DNA of 64,000 nucleotides from assembly GCF_001668725.1 (NCBI RefSeq), contig NZ_LZKL01000033.1, positions 124,001 through 188,000 on the forward strand, in the 5' to 3' direction. Below are positions 34,870 through 44,695 of this stretch, one piece after another. Position 1 is the first letter of the stretch. Each line of letters starts with the position of its first letter. Made by a program: the position numbers and the translations under genes. The notes beneath the pieces were generated by a model. It saw nothing but the letters and a program-made list of their open reading frames with translations, searched no databases and was not told the origin of the DNA. The stretch comes from Mycobacterium sp. E787 (GTDB lineage Bacteria > Actinomycetota > Actinomycetes > Mycobacteriales > Mycobacteriaceae).

Positions 34870-35526
34870 TCACCGCAGCATCGTTGCGACGATCCCGGCC
34901 AGGTAGCCCAGCCGGGCGACCTCGGACGGCCGGAATTCCGGGCGCGGTCGGCCCAGCACCACCGCCGTGTGCGGGTCGCCCAGCGGAGCGGCGACCATCG
35001 CGATGTCCATGTCGCGCCATGCCGGCGGCACCCACTCGCCCGTGCTGTCGAGCGTTCCGGCGCGCTCGATCGGCAGCCAGGGGGCGGAATCGGCCTTGGT
35101 TTCGGGAGCGCCCGGGCTGCCGGCGAGGCGCTCGAGGTCGCCGGCGGAATCCCGCAACACCGTGCACCAGCTGACCCGCAGCACCCTGGGCGCCTCGTCG
35201 GCGAGGACCTGCAGCCGCGCGGCGTTGTCGCCGGCGGCGGCGACATGGTCGAGGAGCTCCAGCTCGCGGTGGGCCTCCAGCAGCCCGGTGTGCGGCCGGA
35301 CGCTGTCCACCCGGACGTTGGGCAGCGACTCGGCGGCGGTGATCAGCCGGTCCGGCATCGCCCCCGGCGGCAGCTCGATGACCAGGTCGTCGATCGCATA
35401 ACCCGAGCTGCGCTCCACCACGTCCAGCGACAGGATGTCGGCGCCGACCGAGCCGAGCGCCACCGCGAGCGAGCCCAGGCTGCCCGGGCGGTCGGCCAGC
35501 TCGATGCGCAACAGATACGACGGCAC
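34870..35526 (-). CDS. ACT-domain protein (Rv3013-like)
   Basis: This protein has 218 residues from GTG 35526, matching the M. tuberculosis length; a GTG at 35535 would add three residues. An N-terminal ACT domain (PSYLLRIELADRPGSLGSLA, then VGADILSLDVVE) suggests amino-acid or small-ligand sensing. The C-terminal part (TGLLEAHRELELLDHVAAAG; WLPIERAGTLD; FRPSEVARLGYLAGIVATM) has a GAF-like look. It is conserved beside ligA and gatC in mycobacteria. No enzymatic activity is known to me. It is convergent with ligA, ten bases apart. Confidence 0.82.
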   Translation of the reverse strand: MPSYLLRIELADRPGSLGSLAVALGSVGADILSLDVVERSSGYAIDDLVIELPPGAMPDRLITAAESLPNVRVDSVRPHTGLLEAHRELELLDHVAAAGDNAARLQVLADEAPRVLRVSWCTVLRDSAGDLERLAGSPGAPETKADSAPWLPIERAGTLDSTGEWVPPAWRDMDIAMVAAPLGDPHTAVVLGRPRPEFRPSEVARLGYLAGIVATMLR

Positions 35527-35606
35527 GGCCAACACTGTCGCACAGCCATGTATCCACGACATTTCGGCGAACCTGACTGCGCGGCGGTCCCGGGCGCCCG
35601 GTAGCA

Positions 35607-35648
35607 GCGATCGCAAGCGCGGCGAAGCCGGGCGCAGCGGGTCGCGAC
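35607..35648 (+). repeat. Dispersed mycobacterial repeat upstream of gatC
   Basis: GCGATCGCAAGCGCGGCG, AAGCCGGGCGCAGCGGGTCGC. It is closely related to the 55-bp tandem units at 53086 and to the inverted copy at 30077. It ends nine bases before the -10 hexamer of gatC. Confidence 0.65.
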
Positions 35649-35656
35649 CATCTGGA

Positions 35657-35662
35657 TAGGCT
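35657..35662 (+). promoter_or_regulatory. -10 hexamer TAGGCT, leaderless gatC
   Basis: TAGGCT is followed by eight bases and GTG 35671, with no ribosome site visible. It also follows a dispersed repeat copy. Confidence 0.5.
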
Positions 35663-35670
35663 TTCCAGTC

Positions 35671-35970
35671 GTGTCTCAGATCTCCCGCGACGACGTGGCG
35701 CACCTGGCCCGGCTTGCCAGGCTGGCGCTGACCGATGGCGAGCTGGACAGCTTCGCCGGCCAACTCGACGCAATCCTGACCCACGTCAGCCAGATTCAGG
35801 CCGTCGACGTCACCGGCGTCGAGCCGACCGACAATCCCCTGAAGGACGTCAACGTCACGCGTCCCGACGTGACGACACCCTGCCTGACGCAGGCCGAGGC
35901 GCTGGCGCAAGCCCCCGAAGCCGTCGACGGCCGCTTCGCCGTGCCGCAGATCCTGGGGGACGCCGAGTGA
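35671..35970 (+). CDS. gatC: Asp/Glu-tRNA amidotransferase subunit C
   Basis: This 99-residue protein contains [21 protein letters not shown] and [20 protein letters not shown], the GatC pattern. It wraps around GatA and stabilises the GatCAB complex. The complex converts Glu-tRNA(Gln) and Asp-tRNA(Asn) to the amidated forms. gatA follows with a GTGA overlap; gatB lies 3.9 kb further on the same strand, after pfkA and a MinD-like gene. Confidence 0.95.
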   Translation: MSQISRDDVAHLARLARLALTDGELDSFAGQLDAILTHVSQIQAVDVTGVEPTDNPLKDVNVTRPDVTTPCLTQAEALAQAPEAVDGRFAVPQILGDAE

Positions 35971-37454
35971 CCGAGATCGTCCACTCCGACGCCGCGGCGC
36001 TGGCCGCCCGGATCGCCGCCGGCGAGCTTTCTTCCACCGAGATCACCCGGGCCTGTCTGGACCGGATCGAGGCGACCGACGACCGGTACCACGCGTTTCT
36101 GCACGTGGCGCCAGACGAGGCGCTGGCCGCCGCGGCCGCCGTCGACAAGGCGGTGGCCGCCGGCGAGCGGCTGCCGTCGGCGCTGGCCGGGGTCCCACTG
36201 GCGCTCAAGGACGTGTTCACCACCGTCGACATGCCCACCACCTGCGGCTCCAAGATCCTCGAGGGCTGGCGTTCCCCCTACGACGCGACGGTCACCGCGC
36301 GGCTGCGCGCCGCCGGCATCCCGATCCTGGGCAAGACCAACATGGACGAGTTCGCGATGGGCAGCTCGACCGAGAACTCCGCCTACGGGCCCACCCGCAA
36401 CCCGTGGAACCTCGACCGGGTGCCCGGCGGCTCCGGCGGCGGCAGTGCGGCGGCGCTGGCCGCGTTCCAGGCACCGCTGGCCATCGGCACCGACACCGGG
36501 GGCTCCATCCGCCAGCCGGCCGCGCTGACCGCGACCGTCGGCGTCAAGCCCACCTACGGCACGGTGTCCCGCTACGGGCTGGTCGCGTGCGCGTCGTCGC
36601 TGGATCAGGGCGGGCCGTGCGCGCGCACCGTGCTGGACACGGCCCTGCTGCACCAGGTGATCGCCGGGCACGACGCCCGCGACTCGACCTCCGTCGAGGC
36701 CGCGGTGCCCGACGTCGTCGGCGCCGCCAGGGCCGGCGCGACCGGTGACCTCAAGGGGGTGCGCATCGGCGTCGTCAAGCAGCTGCGCGGCGAGGGCTAC
36801 CAGCCGGGGGTGCTCGCGTCGTTCGAGGCCGCCGTCGAGCGGTTGACCGCGCTGGGTGCGGAGGTCGGAGAAGTCGACTGCCCGCATTTCGATCACGCGC
36901 TGGCCGCCTACTACCTGATCCTGCCGTCCGAGGTGTCGAGCAACCTGGCCCGCTTCGACGCGATGCGCTACGGGTTGCGGGTCGGCGACGACGGCAGCCA
37001 CAGCGCCGAGGAGGTCATGGCGCTGACCCGCGCCGCCGGCTTCGGGCCGGAGGTCAAGCGGCGCATCATGATCGGCACCTACGCGCTGTCGGCCGGCTAC
37101 TACGACGCCTACTACAACCAGGCGCAGAAGGTCCGCACGCTGATCGCCCGCGACCTCGACCGGGCCTACGAATCCGTCGACGTGCTGGTGTCGCCCGCGA
37201 CCCCGACCACCGCGTTCCCGCTCGGCGAGAAGGTCGACGACCCGCTGGCCATGTACCTGTTCGACCTGTGCACGCTGCCGCTGAACCTGGCCGGCCACTG
37301 CGGCATGTCGGTGCCCGCGGGGCTGTCCCCGGACGACGACCTGCCGGTCGGGCTGCAGATCATGGCGCCCGCGCTGGCTGACGACCGCCTGTACCGGGTG
37401 GGCGCCGCCTACGAGGCGGCCCGCGGGGCGTTGCCCGCTCCGCCGACCGTCTAG
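35967..37454 (+). CDS. gatA: Asp/Glu-tRNA amidotransferase subunit A
   Basis: This 495-residue amidase-signature enzyme starts at GTG 35967, overlapping gatC. The catalytic Ser-cisSer-Lys triad is in place: lysine in [12 protein letters not shown], cis-serine in [13 protein letters not shown], nucleophile in [13 protein letters not shown]. It releases ammonia from glutamine for GatB. The [21 protein letters not shown] stretch is family-typical. Length is normal. Confidence 0.97.
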   Translation: MTEIVHSDAAALAARIAAGELSSTEITRACLDRIEATDDRYHAFLHVAPDEALAAAAAVDKAVAAGERLPSALAGVPLALKDVFTTVDMPTTCGSKILEGWRSPYDATVTARLRAAGIPILGKTNMDEFAMGSSTENSAYGPTRNPWNLDRVPGGSGGGSAAALAAFQAPLAIGTDTGGSIRQPAALTATVGVKPTYGTVSRYGLVACASSLDQGGPCARTVLDTALLHQVIAGHDARDSTSVEAAVPDVVGAARAGATGDLKGVRIGVVKQLRGEGYQPGVLASFEAAVERLTALGAEVGEVDCPHFDHALAAYYLILPSEVSSNLARFDAMRYGLRVGDDGSHSAEEVMALTRAAGFGPEVKRRIMIGTYALSAGYYDAYYNQAQKVRTLIARDLDRAYESVDVLVSPATPTTAFPLGEKVDDPLAMYLFDLCTLPLNLAGHCGMSVPAGLSPDDDLPVGLQIMAPALADDRLYRVGAAYEAARGALPAPPTV

Positions 37455-37502
37455 TCGAGAGTTAGGCGCCCCATCGCCGGGCCGGCCAGGCAAGATAACA
37501 GG

Positions 37503-38534
37503 ATGCGGATCGGAATTCTCACCGGGGGCGGCGACTGCCCCGGGCTCAACGCCGTCATCCGTGCGGTGGTGCGCACCTGCGACTCGCGGTACGGCTCGTC
37601 GGTGGTCGGATTCCAGGACGGGTGGCGCGGGCTGCTGGAGAACCGGCGCATCCAGCTGCAGAACGACGACCGCAACGACCGCCTGCTGGCCAAGGGCGGC
37701 ACGATGCTGGGCACCGCGCGCGTGCACCCCGACAAGCTGCGCGCCGGGCTGAGCCAGATCAAGCAGACCCTCGACGACAACGGCATCGACGTGCTGATCC
37801 CGATCGGTGGCGAGGGCACGCTGACGGCCGCGCATTGGCTGTCGGAAGAAAACGTTCCCGTCATCGGTGTGCCGAAGACCATCGACAACGACATCGATTG
37901 CACGGATGTGACTTTCGGCCACGACACCGCGTTGACCGTGGCCACCGACGCCATCGATCGGTTGCACAGCACGGCCGAATCGCATCAGCGGGTGATGCTG
38001 GTCGAGGTGATGGGCCGCCATGCCGGCTGGATCGCGCTGAACGCCGGGCTGGCGTCCGGCGCGCACATGACGTTGATCCCGGAGCAGCCCTTCGACGTCG
38101 AGGAGGTGTGCCGGCTGGTCAAACGCCGCTTCCAGCGCGGGGATTCGCACTTCATCTGCGTGGTCGCCGAGGGCGCCAAACCGCTTGCCGGCTCAATGGG
38201 CTTGCGCGAGGGCGGAATCGACGAGTTCGGCCACGAGCGCTTCACCGGTGTTGCCGCGCAGCTGGGCGCCGAGGTCGAGAAACGGATCAACAAGGAGGTC
38301 CGGGTGACCGTGCTTGGCCATGTCCAGCGGGGCGGCACTCCGACGGCCTACGACCGGGTGCTCGCGACCCGGTTCGGCGTCAACGCGGCCGACGCCGCCC
38401 ACGCGGGGGAGTACGGCCAGATGGTCTCGCTGCGCGGGCAGGACATCGGCCGGGTGCCGCTGGCGGACGCCACCCGCCAGCTCAAGCTGGTGCCCGAAAG
38501 CCGCTACGACGACGCCGCGGCCTTTTTCGGCTAA
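37503..38534 (+). CDS. pfkA: 6-phosphofructokinase
   Basis: This 343-residue protein has [13 protein letters not shown] at the N-terminus, the phosphate loop [10 protein letters not shown], the catalytic [11 protein letters not shown], and the [10 protein letters not shown] and [13 protein letters not shown] motifs. It phosphorylates fructose 6-phosphate in glycolysis. The GGEGT variant is the usual one in actinobacterial enzymes (M. tuberculosis PfkA is nearly the same). It follows gatA after 48 bp, and in M. tuberculosis gatB is next, but here a MinD-like gene intervenes. Confidence 0.95.
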   Translation: MRIGILTGGGDCPGLNAVIRAVVRTCDSRYGSSVVGFQDGWRGLLENRRIQLQNDDRNDRLLAKGGTMLGTARVHPDKLRAGLSQIKQTLDDNGIDVLIPIGGEGTLTAAHWLSEENVPVIGVPKTIDNDIDCTDVTFGHDTALTVATDAIDRLHSTAESHQRVMLVEVMGRHAGWIALNAGLASGAHMTLIPEQPFDVEEVCRLVKRRFQRGDSHFICVVAEGAKPLAGSMGLREGGIDEFGHERFTGVAAQLGAEVEKRINKEVRVTVLGHVQRGGTPTAYDRVLATRFGVNAADAAHAGEYGQMVSLRGQDIGRVPLADATRQLKLVPESRYDDAAAFFG

Positions 38535-38659
38535 CCGGCCACCCGCTTGCGAACATCTGGTGGCCCGGAATTGACGACCGCCTGAATTTGCCGCGGAAGG
38601 GAGCAGCTCACGGCTGGTCACGGCCGTTTTCGTGGTTTTCTGCCCGGTCAAAGCGGTTA

Positions 38660-38665
38660 TACCGT
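38660..38665 (+). promoter_or_regulatory. -10 hexamer TACCGT, leaderless MinD-like gene
   Basis: TACCGT is followed by five bases (TGGTT) and ATG 38671. The lack of any Shine-Dalgarno supports leaderless expression and this choice of start. Confidence 0.5.
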
Positions 38666-38670
38666 TGGTT

Positions 38671-39822
38671 ATGAGCAACCGCGGTTCGAATCGCGGATTC
38701 ATTCGGCAGCCTGCTGCGCCGGCGGGACGCCCGGTTCCGCCCGACCGTCCGCGGCCGGCGGGCTGGCGGGTCGAGGACGACCCGGCGTCGCCCACGGTGC
38801 CGCAGCCCCCGCCCACCAAGCCCGCACCGGCGCGGCGTGTCCCACCGAGGCGTCGTCCCGAGCTCACGGTGGGCGGGACCGCGCTCGACAGCCTCGATGA
38901 GCAGCCGATCGAAGACTCCGCACCGTTCAGCTGGCGAGAATTGATCCGCCGGCTCACCGGAATCAACCTGGGGCCGGGCAAGGAGTCGACATACGAACAA
39001 CAGTTGCGGGATCGAATCCGCACGCCCGTCGCCGCTGCATTTCCCGTCGCCGTCCTCAACCTCAAGGGTGGCGTGGGCAAGACCGTGGTGGTCGAGGCGC
39101 TGGGCTCGACCTTCGCCGCGGTGCGCGACGACCGGGTCATCGCGGTGGACATCGACGCCGGCGACCTGGCGGAGCGCCACGGCCGCCGCAACCCGCTGAG
39201 CCTGGCCGACCTCCTGCTGAACGGCGGCGCCGCGCAATATTCCGAGGTGCGCGCGCACACCTACAAAAACAGCTTCGGGCTCGAGGTGCTCGGGCTGCCG
39301 GACTATACGCACACCGACTGGCGGCTCGACCCCCACGACGTCGTCACCGCGTTTTCGATTCTGCGCAAGCACTATTCGGTGGTGTTGGTGGACTGCGTCA
39401 AGGCGGTGAACTCGGCGGTGATGGACACCGTGCTGCCGGAGTCGCGGGCCCTCGTGGTGGTCACCAGCACGTCCATCGATGCCATCCGGAAGACCAGAAC
39501 CACGCTGGACTTGTTGCGCAACAACGGCTATCAGCGATTGATGAAGTCGACCGTGCTCGCCATCAACCACGTCGAGGCCGGCAAGGTCGGCGTGGTGGCC
39601 GCCAAGGAGCTCGAGCAGTTGTCCGCCCGCGTCGCGGCGACCGTCGTGCTGCCGTTCGATCGGCACGTGCATGACGGCAAGGAGATCGGTCTGGATCGTC
39701 TGAGCAAGGAAAGCAGGCGCAGCTACCTGGAGATGGCGGCCACGATCGCCGACATGTTCGGCGAGCAGGGTGCGCCGCGAAACCTCCGATTGGGGGCAAG
39801 CCGGACGCCGCGCCGGTGCTGA
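38671..39822 (+). CDS. EspI/MinD-like ATPase with proline-rich N-terminus
   Basis: This 383-residue protein starts at ATG 38671. Residues 1 to about 65 are proline/arginine-rich and probably disordered. From about 125 a ParA/MinD ATPase follows with deviant Walker A KGGVGKT (132-138) and the acidic IAVDIDAGDLAER (D160, D162). The RRLTGINLGPGKESTYEQQL stretch before the ATPase resembles EspI-type proteins associated with ESX secretion loci. No ESX genes are nearby, and M. tuberculosis lacks a gene here between pfkA and gatB, so this is an orphan, accessory copy. A role in positioning a membrane complex is only inferred. Confidence 0.82.
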   Translation: MSNRGSNRGFIRQPAAPAGRPVPPDRPRPAGWRVEDDPASPTVPQPPPTKPAPARRVPPRRRPELTVGGTALDSLDEQPIEDSAPFSWRELIRRLTGINLGPGKESTYEQQLRDRIRTPVAAAFPVAVLNLKGGVGKTVVVEALGSTFAAVRDDRVIAVDIDAGDLAERHGRRNPLSLADLLLNGGAAQYSEVRAHTYKNSFGLEVLGLPDYTHTDWRLDPHDVVTAFSILRKHYSVVLVDCVKAVNSAVMDTVLPESRALVVVTSTSIDAIRKTRTTLDLLRNNGYQRLMKSTVLAINHVEAGKVGVVAAKELEQLSARVAATVVLPFDRHVHDGKEIGLDRLSKESRRSYLEMAATIADMFGEQGAPRNLRLGASRTPRRC

Positions 39823-39886
39823 GCGCCGCCCTATCTTCCGTCGCTCCTGTCGGGTGGTGACCCGCGGCGGCCGGCCTCGCCCTCGC

Positions 39887-39892
39887 TACGAT
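39887..39892 (+). promoter_or_regulatory. -10 hexamer TACGAT, leaderless gatB
   Basis: TACGAT is followed by seven bases and ATG 39900 of gatB. It shows that gatB has its own promoter, separate from gatCA. Confidence 0.5.
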
Positions 39893-39899
39893 CGACGTC

Positions 39900-41411
39900 A
39901 TGAGTGTTGCCGCCGGCGCCGACCTGATGGAGTACGACGAGGTCATCGCGCGCTTTGACCCGGTGCTCGGCCTCGAGGTGCACGTCGAGCTGTCCACCGC
40001 GACCAAGATGTTCTGCGGCTGCGCCACCGCGTTCGGCGCCGAGCCCAACACCCAGGTCTGCCCGGTGTGCCTCGGGCTGCCCGGTTCGCTGCCGGTGCTC
40101 AACGAGGCCGCGGTCCGGGCGGCGATTCGGATCGGGCTGGCGCTGAATTGCGAGATCGTGCCCTGGTGTCGCTTCGCGCGGAAGAACTACTTCTACCCCG
40201 ACATGCCGAAGAACTACCAGATTTCGCAGTACGACGAGCCGATCGCGGTCAACGGCTACCTGGACGCGCCCCTGGAGGATGGCAGCACCTGGCGGGTGGA
40301 GATCGAGCGGGCGCACATGGAAGAGGACACCGGCAAGCTCACCCACCTGGGCAGCGAGACCGGACGCATCCACGGGGCGACGACGTCGCTGATCGACTAC
40401 AACCGCGCAGGCGTGCCGCTGATCGAAATCGTCACCAAGCCGATCGTCGGCGCCGGGGCCCGAGCCCCGCAGATCGCCCGGGCTTACGTGACCGCGCTGC
40501 GAGATCTATTGCGCGCGTTGGACGTTTCCGATGTCCGGATGGACCAGGGCTCGATGCGGTGTGACGCCAACGTGTCGCTGATGCCGACGGGAACGGCCGA
40601 GTTCGGCACCCGGACCGAGACCAAGAACGTCAACTCGCTGAAAAGCGTCGAGGTCGCCGTGCGCTACGAAATGCAGCGCCAGGGCGCGGTCCTGGCATCC
40701 GGCGGCCGGATCATCCAGGAAACCAGGCACTTTCACGAATCCGGCTACACCAGCCCGGGCCGCACCAAGGAGACGGCCGAGGACTATCGCTACTTCCCCG
40801 AGCCCGACCTGGAGCCCGTCGCGCCCAGCCGCGAGCTCGTCGAGCAATTGCGGCAGACCATCCCCGAGCTTCCCTGGTTGAGCCGCAAGCGAATTCAGCA
40901 GGAGTGGGGCGTCTCCGACGAGGTGATGCGGGACCTCGTCAACGCCGGCGCCGTCGATCTGGTCATCGAGACCGTCAAGCACGGCGCGCCGAGCGAACAG
41001 GCGCGCGCCTGGTGGGGAAACTTCTTGGTGCAGAAGGCCAATCAGGAGGGCATCGATCTGGACGAGCTGGCCATCACCCCGGCCCAGGTCGCCGCGGTGA
41101 TCGCACTGGTCGACGAGGGCAAGCTGTCGAACAAGTTGGCCCGCCAGGTGGTCGAGGGCGTGCTCGCCGGGGAGGGCGAACCGGAGCAGGTGATGACGGC
41201 GCGCGGCCTGGCGCTGGTGCGCGACGACTCGGTGACCCAGGCCGCCGTCGACGAGGCCCTGGCCGCCAATCCCGATGTCGCCGAAAAGATCCGCGGCGGC
41301 AAGGTGGCGGCGGCCGGCGCGATCGTCGGTGCGGTGATGAAGGCGACGCGCGGGCAGGCCGACGCGGCGCGGGTGCGCGAACTCGTCCTGGCGGCCTGCG
41401 GTCAGGGCTGA
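39900..41411 (+). CDS. gatB: Asp/Glu-tRNA amidotransferase subunit B
   Basis: This 503-residue protein has the GatB N-terminal kinase-like core: [14 protein letters not shown], zinc cysteines in [13 protein letters not shown] and [33 protein letters not shown], and [11 protein letters not shown]. The C-terminal YqeY-like tail ends [18 protein letters not shown]. It binds the misacylated tRNA and activates its acid side chain. Its partners gatC and gatA are upstream. Full length. Confidence 0.97.
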   Translation: MSVAAGADLMEYDEVIARFDPVLGLEVHVELSTATKMFCGCATAFGAEPNTQVCPVCLGLPGSLPVLNEAAVRAAIRIGLALNCEIVPWCRFARKNYFYPDMPKNYQISQYDEPIAVNGYLDAPLEDGSTWRVEIERAHMEEDTGKLTHLGSETGRIHGATTSLIDYNRAGVPLIEIVTKPIVGAGARAPQIARAYVTALRDLLRALDVSDVRMDQGSMRCDANVSLMPTGTAEFGTRTETKNVNSLKSVEVAVRYEMQRQGAVLASGGRIIQETRHFHESGYTSPGRTKETAEDYRYFPEPDLEPVAPSRELVEQLRQTIPELPWLSRKRIQQEWGVSDEVMRDLVNAGAVDLVIETVKHGAPSEQARAWWGNFLVQKANQEGIDLDELAITPAQVAAVIALVDEGKLSNKLARQVVEGVLAGEGEPEQVMTARGLALVRDDSVTQAAVDEALAANPDVAEKIRGGKVAAAGAIVGAVMKATRGQADAARVRELVLAACGQG

Positions 41412-41480
41412 CCGCGGGCGCCGGCCGACCCCGCGGAAATAGTGTTTTAAAAATGCGTCGCGCGGACCGATGATGGTGAT

Positions 41481-42035
41481 GTGTTCGACGACGTGATGGC
41501 GATGCTGGACGGTCCGGTGTTCATCGTGACCACCCAGGCCGACGGTCAGCCGTCCGGTTGCCTGATCAGTTTCGCCACCCAGACCAGCGTCCAGCCCCCG
41601 AGCTTCATGGTCGCGATCCCGCGCAGCAGCGGCGCCTGCGAGGCGGCGCGCTCATCCGAGCACCTGGCGGTGCACGTGCTGGCGCAACACCAGGTTGTCC
41701 TGGCCGAGCTGTTCGAGAACGACGCGGACGACCAGGCCGACAAATTCGCTCGCTGCTCGTGGCGCGCCGGCCCCCGCGGGATGCCGATACTCGACGAGGC
41801 GATCGCATGGTTCGTCGGGCGCACCGCGTATTGGATCGACATCGGCGATCACGTGGGCTACATCGTGGAACCCGTCGGCGGGTGGGCGCCCGAATCCTAC
41901 GAGGACGTGCTGTACCTGTCCGATCTCGACGACCTCGAACCCGGCCACGAGGCGCCGGAACGGTTCGTCCTGCACAAGCCGTCGGCCGAGCCGCGCAAAT
42001 ACGGCATCAGGTTCACCCTCGACGGGCCCGTTTAG
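41481..42035 (+). CDS. Flavin reductase-like domain protein (Rv3007c-like)
   Basis: This 184-residue protein starts at GTG 41481. VFIVTTQADGQPSGCLISFATQTSVQPPSFMVAIP is the FMN-binding core of the flavin reductase-like superfamily. HLAVHVLAQHQVVLAELFEN follows. The group includes NAD(P)H:flavin reductases of two-component monooxygenases, but also oxidoreductases with unknown partners. It corresponds by position to Rv3007c. Its stop overlaps that of the convergent lppZ by 4 bp. Confidence 0.82.
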   Translation: MFDDVMAMLDGPVFIVTTQADGQPSGCLISFATQTSVQPPSFMVAIPRSSGACEAARSSEHLAVHVLAQHQVVLAELFENDADDQADKFARCSWRAGPRGMPILDEAIAWFVGRTAYWIDIGDHVGYIVEPVGGWAPESYEDVLYLSDLDDLEPGHEAPERFVLHKPSAEPRKYGIRFTLDGPV

Positions 42036-43153
42036 GTCTTGTCGTCGTTGTTCCGCGGGAAGCCGCCGCCCTGCGGGAACAGCGGGAACACCACGTCGTC
42101 GAGTTTCTCGGCGTCCCCGGCGGTCTTGTTGACCGTTGCGCCCCAGACGTTTCCGTCCGGCGACATCCGCAGCGCCCACGCGTGGGCGTGGGTGTCCTTG
42201 CGGACGACGTCGGGTTCGCCGGTGACGGCGCCGGTCGACGGCGCGAGCCGCACAGCGACCGTCAGCTTGGTGTTGATCAGGTTCACCAGCACGGTCCCGT
42301 CCATCGCCGCGCACCCGGCCACGCCCGGCTTGTCGGGCCATGTCCACACCGTGGAGACCTCCGAGGTCTTGGTGATGCGCTGCAAGCGATCCGCGGTGGG
42401 GGTGCGGTCGGCGACGTACAGCGAACCGTCGACGGGGTCGATGCACATCCCGCCGCCGGAGCCGACGCCGGACAGCGCGGTCGTCGGCGGCGCCTGACCG
42501 ATTGTGGTCGGCTGTTCGATGCGCAGCACCTTCCCGGCCAGGGACTTGGGGTCGGCGGCCATCGCCGGATTGCCGGCGTCGCCGGTCATCACGACGAGCG
42601 TCGTGGGGCTGGTGAAGATCAACGCCCCGGTGTTGCCGGTGGCGCCCTTGGGGATCCCGGTCAGGATGTCCTTCGGGATGTCCCCGTCGGCCACCCGGAT
42701 CACCCGGTTGTCGGTGGGCGTGCTGATGTAGGCGTACATCAGCCGGTCCTGCTGGTAGGTCGGCGAGAGCACGATGTCCATCAGGCCGCCGTCACCGGAC
42801 GGGTCGACGGGGATGACGGTCTTCACCTTCGGCTCGGCGCTGACCGAGATGTCCTTGACGGCGCCGGTGGTGCGCTCGGCGACCAGCGCGGTTTTGCTGT
42901 CCGGCCCCATGATCAGGCCGCTGGTGCTCTCCAGGCAGCCCTGCATGACCCCCGGGGCAGGGCACGCCTTGGGGAACGGCGTCGGCGGGAGCGGGGGCGG
43001 CGGGGGAGGCGTCGAGCTCGGCTGCGGCTTGAGTTCGGGGTTGGTGGTGAACGGTTGGGACTGGGCGTCGTTGAACCGCGCGCACCCGCTCGCGACCAGC
43101 ACCACAGCGGAGAACGCGGCGAGCGCGCCGCGAACCGAGCCCCGTATCCGCAT
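42032..43153 (-). CDS. lppZ: Lipoprotein LppZ, PQQ-type glucose/sorbosone dehydrogenase-like propeller
   Basis: This 373-residue protein, the same length as M. tuberculosis LppZ, starts at ATG 43153. The signal peptide ends in lipobox VASGC, with C24 as the lipidated residue. A proline-rich linker (PSSTPPPPPPLPPTP) follows and then a six-bladed beta-propeller pattern with repeated GDGGLMDIVLSPTYQQD and VADRTPTADRLQRI. GSGGGMCIDPVDGSLYV fits the glucose/sorbosone dehydrogenase family. A catalytic role is unproven. A TAGCCT hexamer seven bases upstream indicates a leaderless mRNA. Confidence 0.88.
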   Translation of the reverse strand: MRIRGSVRGALAAFSAVVLVASGCARFNDAQSQPFTTNPELKPQPSSTPPPPPPLPPTPFPKACPAPGVMQGCLESTSGLIMGPDSKTALVAERTTGAVKDISVSAEPKVKTVIPVDPSGDGGLMDIVLSPTYQQDRLMYAYISTPTDNRVIRVADGDIPKDILTGIPKGATGNTGALIFTSPTTLVVMTGDAGNPAMAADPKSLAGKVLRIEQPTTIGQAPPTTALSGVGSGGGMCIDPVDGSLYVADRTPTADRLQRITKTSEVSTVWTWPDKPGVAGCAAMDGTVLVNLINTKLTVAVRLAPSTGAVTGEPDVVRKDTHAHAWALRMSPDGNVWGATVNKTAGDAEKLDDVVFPLFPQGGGFPRNNDDKT

Positions 43154-43160
43154 GACCGAC

Positions 43161-43166
43161 AGGCTA
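43161..43166 (-). promoter_or_regulatory. -10 hexamer TAGCCT, leaderless lppZ
   Basis: On the minus strand TAGCCT is followed by seven bases and ATG 43153. It lies in the 229-bp divergent gap shared with the DoxX gene. Confidence 0.5.
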
Positions 43167-43369
43167 CGGACTGTGCGGGCGGTGCCGCCACACGCGGGCC
43201 CCGTCCGGTTCCGCAAGCTGTGCCGGTGGAGCGCCGATTTTCCCCGTTTCGGCCGCTGGGACGAGCTCGGCGGACCGCCGGAATGGCGATTTGGGGCCAA
43301 TTGGGGCCGATTTGGCGGACTAACCGGCGAAAGCGCCGCTCAAATCCCCGATTCGGGCCAATTTGCCCT

Positions 43370-43375
43370 TACCCT
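43370..43375 (+). promoter_or_regulatory. -10 hexamer TACCCT, leaderless DoxX gene
   Basis: TACCCT is followed by seven bases and GTG 43383, which decides that start over longer open frames. Confidence 0.5.
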
Positions 43376-43382
43376 GACACGC

Positions 43383-44234
43383 GTGACCAGTCAATCGAAT
43401 GACGCACCTTGGCAGCGGCCGGGCGAAACCCCGGAGCCAATCCCCGGGCGCCCCGCCTCCGCGCGCCTGGTCGACCCCGAGGATGACCTGACGCCAGTCG
43501 GGTACCCGGGCGATTTCGGAACCACCACGGTCATCCCCTACCAGGACCCCAGCCAGCACGCCGGGCCGGGCGTGAGCGGATATCACCTGCTCGACCAGCA
43601 GGAACCCCTGCCCTACGTCCAGCCGCAGTCGATCCAGGCGGCGCCGATCTCGGCCACCGAGCCGGCGCAGATCGATGCGGCACCCGACACCAGGCACCGC
43701 GAGGTAGGACGGCGCGGAACCCAGCACCTGGGTTTGCTGGTGTTGCGGGTCGGGCTGGGCGTGGTGCTGGTGGCCCACGGGCTGCAGAAGCTGTTCGGCT
43801 GGTGGGGCGGCGGGGGACTGGCCGGTCTGCGGAATTCGTTGTCCGACGTCGGCTACCACCACGCCGACATCCTGGCCTACGTCAGCGCGGGCGGTGAGAT
43901 CGCGGCGGGGCTGCTGCTGATCCTGGGCCTGTTCACCCCGGTGGCCGCGGCGGGCGCGCTGGCGTTCCTGATCAATGAGCTGCTGGCCACCGTGTCGGGC
44001 GGCTCCCGTTCACACGCCTTCTCGTATTTCCTGCCGCAGGGCCACGAATACCAGATCACGCTGATCGTGTTGGCCGCCGCGGTCATCCTGTGCGGGCCGG
44101 GCCGCTACGGCCTGGACGCCAACCGGGGTTGGGCGCACCGGCCCTTCATCGGGTCGTTCGTCGCCCTGCTGGCCGGCATCGCCGCCGGGATCGCGGTGTG
44201 GGTGCTGCTCAACGGGGTCAACCCGATCGCCTGA
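43383..44234 (+). CDS. DoxX-family membrane protein (Rv3005c-like)
   Basis: The product is 283 residues from GTG 43383 (M. tuberculosis Rv3005c is 279). The first 120 residues are hydrophilic and proline-rich. Then four membrane segments follow: LGLLVLRVGLGVVLVAHGLQ, ILAYVSAGGEIAAGLLLILGLF, YQITLIVLAAAVILCGPG and FVALLAGIAAGIAVWVLL. The pattern is DoxX. In M. tuberculosis the homologue is reported to act with superoxide dismutase and a thiosulfate sulfurtransferase as a membrane oxidoreductase complex. It overlaps convergent cfp6 by 17 bp. Confidence 0.85.
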   Translation: MTSQSNDAPWQRPGETPEPIPGRPASARLVDPEDDLTPVGYPGDFGTTTVIPYQDPSQHAGPGVSGYHLLDQQEPLPYVQPQSIQAAPISATEPAQIDAAPDTRHREVGRRGTQHLGLLVLRVGLGVVLVAHGLQKLFGWWGGGGLAGLRNSLSDVGYHHADILAYVSAGGEIAAGLLLILGLFTPVAAAGALAFLINELLATVSGGSRSHAFSYFLPQGHEYQITLIVLAAAVILCGPGRYGLDANRGWAHRPFIGSFVALLAGIAAGIAVWVLLNGVNPIA

Positions 44235-44610
44235 CATCATAGGGGTTGGGCACCCGCCCCGAGCTGGCCGCGGTCAGCTGCGGCAGTGTCGCGAAGGTGA
44301 CCGCGGGCAGGCGCAGCTCCGCCCCGCTTTTCAGCCTGGCCCGCGCCCAGGAGCCGCGATGGAAGCGGAGCCCCTCGACCTCGTCCCAGCGCACCGTCCG
44401 GCTGCCGAACAGGGTCCGGACGGTCACGCCGTCCGCGTCGGCGACCGTGCGCAGCCGGACTATCAACGCGGACAACACCACCGGGATGATCAGCAGCGGC
44501 GCGGTCACCGGCCAGGCCAGCACCGGTATCAGCAGGCCCAGGGTGAAGAATCCGACGGCGAAGTGGGCCATCGGCGACACCTTGATCACCACGGGGGAAT
44601 CGGTAGCCAC
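44218..44610 (-). CDS. cfp6: PH-domain membrane protein (Cfp6-like)
   Basis: This 130-residue protein starts at GTG 44610. Two adjacent hydrophobic segments, HFAVGFFTLGLLIPVLAWPV and APLLIIPVVLSALIVRL, precede a small PH-like domain: TVADADGVTVRTLFGSRTVRW and DEVEGLRFHRGSWARARLKS. M. tuberculosis Cfp6/Rv3004 (112 residues) sits at the same place beside ilvB1. Its role is not known. The 3' end overlaps the DoxX gene. Confidence 0.85.
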   Translation of the reverse strand: MATDSPVVIKVSPMAHFAVGFFTLGLLIPVLAWPVTAPLLIIPVVLSALIVRLRTVADADGVTVRTLFGSRTVRWDEVEGLRFHRGSWARARLKSGAELRLPAVTFATLPQLTAASSGRVPNPYDVRRSG

Positions 44611-44681
44611 CAGAGCATCATTTCACCGCAGGCCCGCGCGGCCGACGGGGCCCGGATTTGACTCCTGAGCTGTGCGAAGGC

Positions 44682-44687
44682 TACCGT
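44682..44687 (+). promoter_or_regulatory. -10 hexamer TACCGT of the ilvBNC promoter
   Basis: TACCGT is followed by eight bases and the ATG of the leader peptide at 44696. The transcript would begin at or beside that ATG. Confidence 0.55.
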
Positions 44688-44695
44688 CGGACGCT

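Noticed and set aside
38535..38670. Possible small gene or riboswitch between pfkA and the MinD-like gene
   Set aside because: No conserved frame or clear RNA fold was seen. The 136 bp contain only the leaderless -10 hexamer near the end.
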